DNA of 8,150 nt from Puniceicoccales bacterium. GTDB taxonomy: Bacteria > Verrucomicrobiota > Verrucomicrobiia > Opitutales > UBA953. A program made the translations under genes and the position numbers. The notes under the pieces are model-generated. The model was not told the origin of the DNA and did not search any database. It saw only the letters and a program-made list of their open reading frames with translations. The stretch spans positions 1-8,150 of the forward strand of contig JAITIB010000074.1 of assembly GCA_031279675.1 (NCBI GenBank), in the 5' to 3' direction. The first letter of the stretch is position 1; the number at the start of each line of letters is the position of its first letter. This document shows, one piece after another, positions 6,144-8,150 of this stretch.

Positions 6144-6542
6144 TCAACCCGTGCGCAAGGCATCCAAACGCGCCCGGGCGCTCGCCTCATAAACATCATC
6201 ACCCACGCGCACGCGCACACCCGCGACAAGCGCTTCGCCAGCCAATGGCACTGGAATGAGCTCACGCTTGTAAAGCGCGGAGAAATGCGCGCACAAACGC
6301 GCCATGACCTCCGGGGCAAGCGCCCCGGCATGCTCGACCCGCATCTCGCCACGGGCGACTTCCACACGGGCCGCCGCATAAAAGGCCTTGAGCAACCGGC
6401 GCAAGGCAGGCGGCTTGCGCGTTGACGCCAGCACCGCGAGAAGGGCGCAAACGCGCCGGGACGAAAGGGCGCCGGTGGCGTTGTCACGCGACAACGCAAG
6501 GAGCTGGCGGGCTTGGGCGGAAAGATTCTTGGTGGTGCGCAT
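6144..6542 (-). CDS. ATP synthase delta (OSCP)-like protein, short, outside an atp cluster
   Basis: The C-terminal half resembles the F1F0 ATP synthase delta/OSCP subunit, the peripheral-stalk protein that ties F1 to subunit b. LAPEVMARL (75-83) is followed by GVRVRVGDDVYEASARARL (108-126), matching the usual 'GGvvvrvGDkviDaSvrgrL' ending. At about 132 residues it is shorter than the usual 175-180, and the N-terminal domain that binds alpha subunits is reduced or diverged. ATG 6542 is chosen; a TTG at 6563 with GGAG just before it is an alternative. The longer frame to 6644 would start inside the gap terminator and is unlikely. No other atp gene adjoins. It could be the genome's real AtpH, moved away from the operon, or a diverged paralogue. 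Confidence 0.6.
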   Translation of the reverse strand: MRTTKNLSAQARQLLALSRDNATGALSSRRVCALLAVLASTRKPPALRRLLKAFYAAARVEVARGEMRVEHAGALAPEVMARLCAHFSALYKRELIPVPLAGEALVAGVRVRVGDDVYEASARARLDALRTG

Positions 6543-6632
6543 GGTGCTGTGCGGGATTTTCAAACTCTCTCCCACGCCCGCCGCAACGCCGCAAGCCTTA
6601 ACGAACGCGCTGGCGCGGGGGGCGGACGGGAC

Positions 6633-6667
6633 AAAAAAAACCACCGCCCTTGCGGACGGCGGCCTTT
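6633..6667 (-). terminator. Intrinsic terminator of gap
   Basis: On the minus strand a 14-bp stem (6667-6654 with 6649-6636, including a few G-T pairs) closes on a GCAA tetraloop (6653-6650) and merges into an 8-T tract (6640-6633). It lies about 30 nt after the gap stop codon. Confidence 0.93.
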
Positions 6668-6698
6668 GCGCCGCTGTGCGGGCGCGCGGAAAACAGGC

Positions 6699-7745
6699 TC
6701 AGAGCAACCCGGAAACCTTCTTGAGCAGGTCAACAACGCGGTTGGAATAACCCCACTCATTGTCATACCAGGAGACGAGTTTGAAGAAGTTGCTGTTCAA
6801 CTCAACGCCGGAGCCCGCATCGTAGATCGAGCTGCGGGTGTCGTGGATGAAATCCGACGAAACCACCTCGTCCGCAGTGTAGCCAAGGATGCCCTTCAAC
6901 GCGCCCTCGGAGGCCTTTTTAACCGCCTCGTTGATCTCCTTCAGGCTGGTGGCCTTCTGCGTGCGCACCGTGAGGTCAATCACCGAGACCGTCGGCGTGG
7001 GAACACGGAAGGAAACGCCTGTCAGCTTGCCCTTCACCACGGGCAACACTTCCGCAACGGCCTTCGCCGCACCCGTAGTCGAGGGGATGATGTTGATCGC
7101 GGCGGCACGCCCGCCCTTCCAGTCCTTCTTGGACGGCCCGTCAACGGTCTTCTGCGTCGCGGTGTAGGAATGCACCGTGGTCATCAAGCCCTCGACAATG
7201 CCGAAGTTGTCCAGAATGACCTTGGTCAACGGCGCAAGACAGTTCGTCGTGCACGAAGCGTTCGAAATGATGTGGTGCTCCCGCGTCAGCTCGGCGTCAT
7301 TGACGCCAATGACGACCGTCTTGACTTTCGCACCCTTGCCGGGCGCGGAAATGATGACCTTTTTCGCACCAGCCGCGATGTGCCCCTCCGCCTTCACATC
7401 CTCGGTGAAAAGACCGGTGGACTCGATGACGATGTCCACTCCAAGCGCCTTCCAGGGAAGGGCCGCCGGGCCGGCCTTTTCGCCAAGCACCTTGATCTTG
7501 TGCCCGTTGACGACGAGGACGTCATCCTCGGCGGCGGCGGGAGAGGACTTCTCGCTGGAAACGGTGCCCTTGAACGCACCCTGCGTGGAGTCGTATTTGA
7601 GGAGATAAGCCAGGTTGTCCGCAGGGACAAGGTCGTTGAGGGCGACCACGTCAAACGTGGTGCCAAGAAGCCCTTGCTCGACGAGAGCGCGGAAAACGAG
7701 GCGGCCTATGCGGCCAAAGCCATTGATGCCTACTTTGATTGCCAT
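6699..7745 (-). CDS. gap: Glyceraldehyde-3-phosphate dehydrogenase, type I
   Basis: GAPDH oxidises and phosphorylates glyceraldehyde 3-phosphate to 1,3-bisphosphoglycerate in glycolysis, and runs in reverse in gluconeogenesis. The 348 residues begin with the Rossmann motif INGFGRIGR (7-15). N37-D38 suits NAD rather than NADP. The catalytic C165 lies in SNASCTTNC and H192 in TTVHSYT. GRAAAINIIPSTTGAAKAV and SWYDNEWGYSNRV are also typical. It is somewhat longer than the usual 330-335 residues, with extra sequence around 60-75 (SSEKSSPAAAEDD). ATG 7745 is chosen because the Rossmann motif starts at once; the frame continues upstream only through non-coding sequence. It has its own promoter and terminator, so it is monocistronic. 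No Shine-Dalgarno sequence is present. Confidence 0.97.
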   Translation of the reverse strand: MAIKVGINGFGRIGRLVFRALVEQGLLGTTFDVVALNDLVPADNLAYLLKYDSTQGAFKGTVSSEKSSPAAAEDDVLVVNGHKIKVLGEKAGPAALPWKALGVDIVIESTGLFTEDVKAEGHIAAGAKKVIISAPGKGAKVKTVVIGVNDAELTREHHIISNASCTTNCLAPLTKVILDNFGIVEGLMTTVHSYTATQKTVDGPSKKDWKGGRAAAINIIPSTTGAAKAVAEVLPVVKGKLTGVSFRVPTPTVSVIDLTVRTQKATSLKEINEAVKKASEGALKGILGYTADEVVSSDFIHDTRSSIYDAGSGVELNSNFFKLVSWYDNEWGYSNRVVDLLKKVSGLL

Positions 7746-7805
7746 GATGATTGCTGTGTTCGTTGTATTGTTATGGTTGTGTTTGCCGGGTGAAAGGTCT
7801 CTGCC

Positions 7806-7822
7806 CCGCCCAAACGGGGCGG
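7806..7822 (-). promoter_or_regulatory. Stem-loop at the predicted 5' end of the gap mRNA
   Basis: CCGCCC-CGTTT-GGGCGG folds at the very start of the predicted transcript. An alternative 5-bp pairing (GCCCC 7803-7807 with GGGGC 7816-7820) is possible. The rest of the leader down to the ATG is A/C-rich and looks unstructured. A stem-loop at the 5' end may stabilise the mRNA. This is inference. Confidence 0.4.
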
Positions 7823-7824
7823 CT

Positions 7825-7867
7825 CTTAAAAGAACGACGCCACCCCGCGTCAAGGCGGAAAAAAAAA
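7825..7867 (-). promoter_or_regulatory. Sigma70-type promoter of gap
   Basis: On the minus strand, -35 TTGACG (7853-7848, 5 of 6 matches) and -10 TTTAAG (7830-7825, 4 of 6) are separated by 17 bp. A 9-T tract (7867-7859) a few bases upstream of the -35 box resembles an UP element. The start of transcription is expected near 7818-7820, about 75 nt before the ATG. Confidence 0.75.
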
Positions 7868-7956
7868 CCATCCGGAAAAAGCCCGCCCGCCAACGCATCA
7901 ATCCCGCAGGAACGCAATAGACATGTTGAGAAACAAGCATTGCCGCCGGAATTTTC

Positions 7957-7980
7957 GCGCCTTTGCGTCTTCGCGTGAGA
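7957..7980 (-). repeat. Interspersed 'AKTQRRE' repeat
   Basis: The plus strand reads CCTTTGCGTCTTCGCGTGAG at 7960-7979. In one minus-strand frame it translates to SHAKTQRRE. I recall this short sequence as a common intergenic repeat in Verrucomicrobiota and other phyla, often seen in spurious ORFs. Only one copy is in the window, so repeat status rests on recollection. Confidence 0.45.
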
Positions 7981-8117
7981 CAAAGCGTTTCATGGCTCCC
8001 GCACTGCCTGCGGCGCGGCGCAACCGCCGGCACGGGATTGGAAATCGAGCTTGGCGAAAATCCGGTCGCGCAAATGCCGACTCTGCGCGTGTTGCGCATG
8101 GTGCACCCAGGCCAGCC

Positions 8118-8150
8118 CCCCAAGGGGCGTAATGTGACAGCCCGGGGCAA
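8118..8150 (+). repeat. Palindromic repeat, second orientation, cut by window end
   Basis: CCCC-AA-GGGG (8118-8127) is followed by TAATGTGA (8130-8137) and then CAGCCCGGGGCAA up to the edge. The core matches the minus-strand repeat at 79-102. The GGGGCAA end suggests the start of a further stem, as in the left copy (GAGCGCAACGCGCTC there). Confidence 0.55.

Larger units (their letters stand above)
7868..8150. other. Intergenic region beyond the gap promoter, repeat-rich
   Basis: No gene is recognised in these 283 bases. They hold an 'AKTQRRE'-type repeat (7957-7980), an imperfect long hairpin at 7997-8037 (TCCCG/CGGGA, TGCC/GGCA and CGG/CCG arms) and a small hairpin TGCGC-GTGTT-GCGCA (8084-8098). 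The start of a palindromic repeat lies at the window edge. Open frames across it look like repeat translations. Confidence 0.5.

Noticed and set aside
6543..6644. Upstream extension of the delta-like protein to ATG 6644
   Set aside because: The extension begins inside the gap terminator and its residues do not resemble a delta-subunit N terminus.
6513..7793. 426-residue plus-strand open frame opposite gap
   Set aside because: It is antisense to a clearly recognisable GAPDH and starts among non-coding and terminator sequence.
7746..8150. N-terminal extension of the GAPDH frame to the window edge
   Set aside because: The Rossmann motif begins directly after ATG 7745, and the upstream part covers the gap promoter, hairpin and repeats.

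Overview
The window comes from a GC-rich bacterium. The most likely source is a member of the Verrucomicrobiota, possibly the Opitutaceae. This is an inference from three things: the form of ArgB (an N-terminal extension and a cysteine-containing 'NLCEKL' loop), the near absence of Shine-Dalgarno sequences, and intergenic repeats of the '(A/G)AGGGGC-RTAATGTGA' and 'HAKTQRRE' kinds that I associate with this group. No database search was possible.

Layout. Positions 1-364 hold no convincing gene. They carry a minus-strand interspersed repeat (1-102), a cluster of short GC-rich hairpins (125-240) and a weak promoter with two dyads in front of an orphan SsuC/TauC-type ABC permease (365-1348, +). 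A tRNA-Pro(GGG) follows, with a good -35 box, an A/T-rich upstream element and a strong intrinsic terminator. Next comes a closely spaced plus-strand block at 1694-5904: a STAS-MlaE fusion permease, an MlaF-like ATPase, argB (N-acetylglutamate kinase) and argD (acetylornithine aminotransferase), with gaps of 21, 41 and 27 nt. It looks like one transcription unit that joins an incomplete lipid-transport (Mla) system to two arginine-biosynthesis steps. No MCE/MlaD gene is present in the window.

On the minus strand, converging on argD, lie GAPDH (gap, 6699-7745) with a clear sigma70-type promoter and a 14-bp GCAA-loop terminator, then a short protein resembling the C-terminal half of F1F0 ATP synthase delta (6144-6542), then tRNA-Arg(ACG) with its own terminator. 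The last 405 bases upstream of gap hold the gap promoter and leader, then repeat sequence. The repeat at the right edge is of the same family as the one at the left edge but in opposite orientation.

The most striking feature is compositional. On the plus strand the permease and the first half of mlaE are very G-rich (41 G against 7 C in bases 541-600), while argB/argD are very C-rich (5 G against 35 C in bases 4681-4740), although all are transcribed in the same direction. The switch falls inside the mlaE coding region at about 2.2-2.3 kb. Three 9-nt poly-G tracts sit in the G-rich half of mlaE. I found no clear new defence or mobile system. The points most worth checking are the skew reversal, the poly-G tracts, the stand-alone delta-like protein and the mla-arg arrangement.
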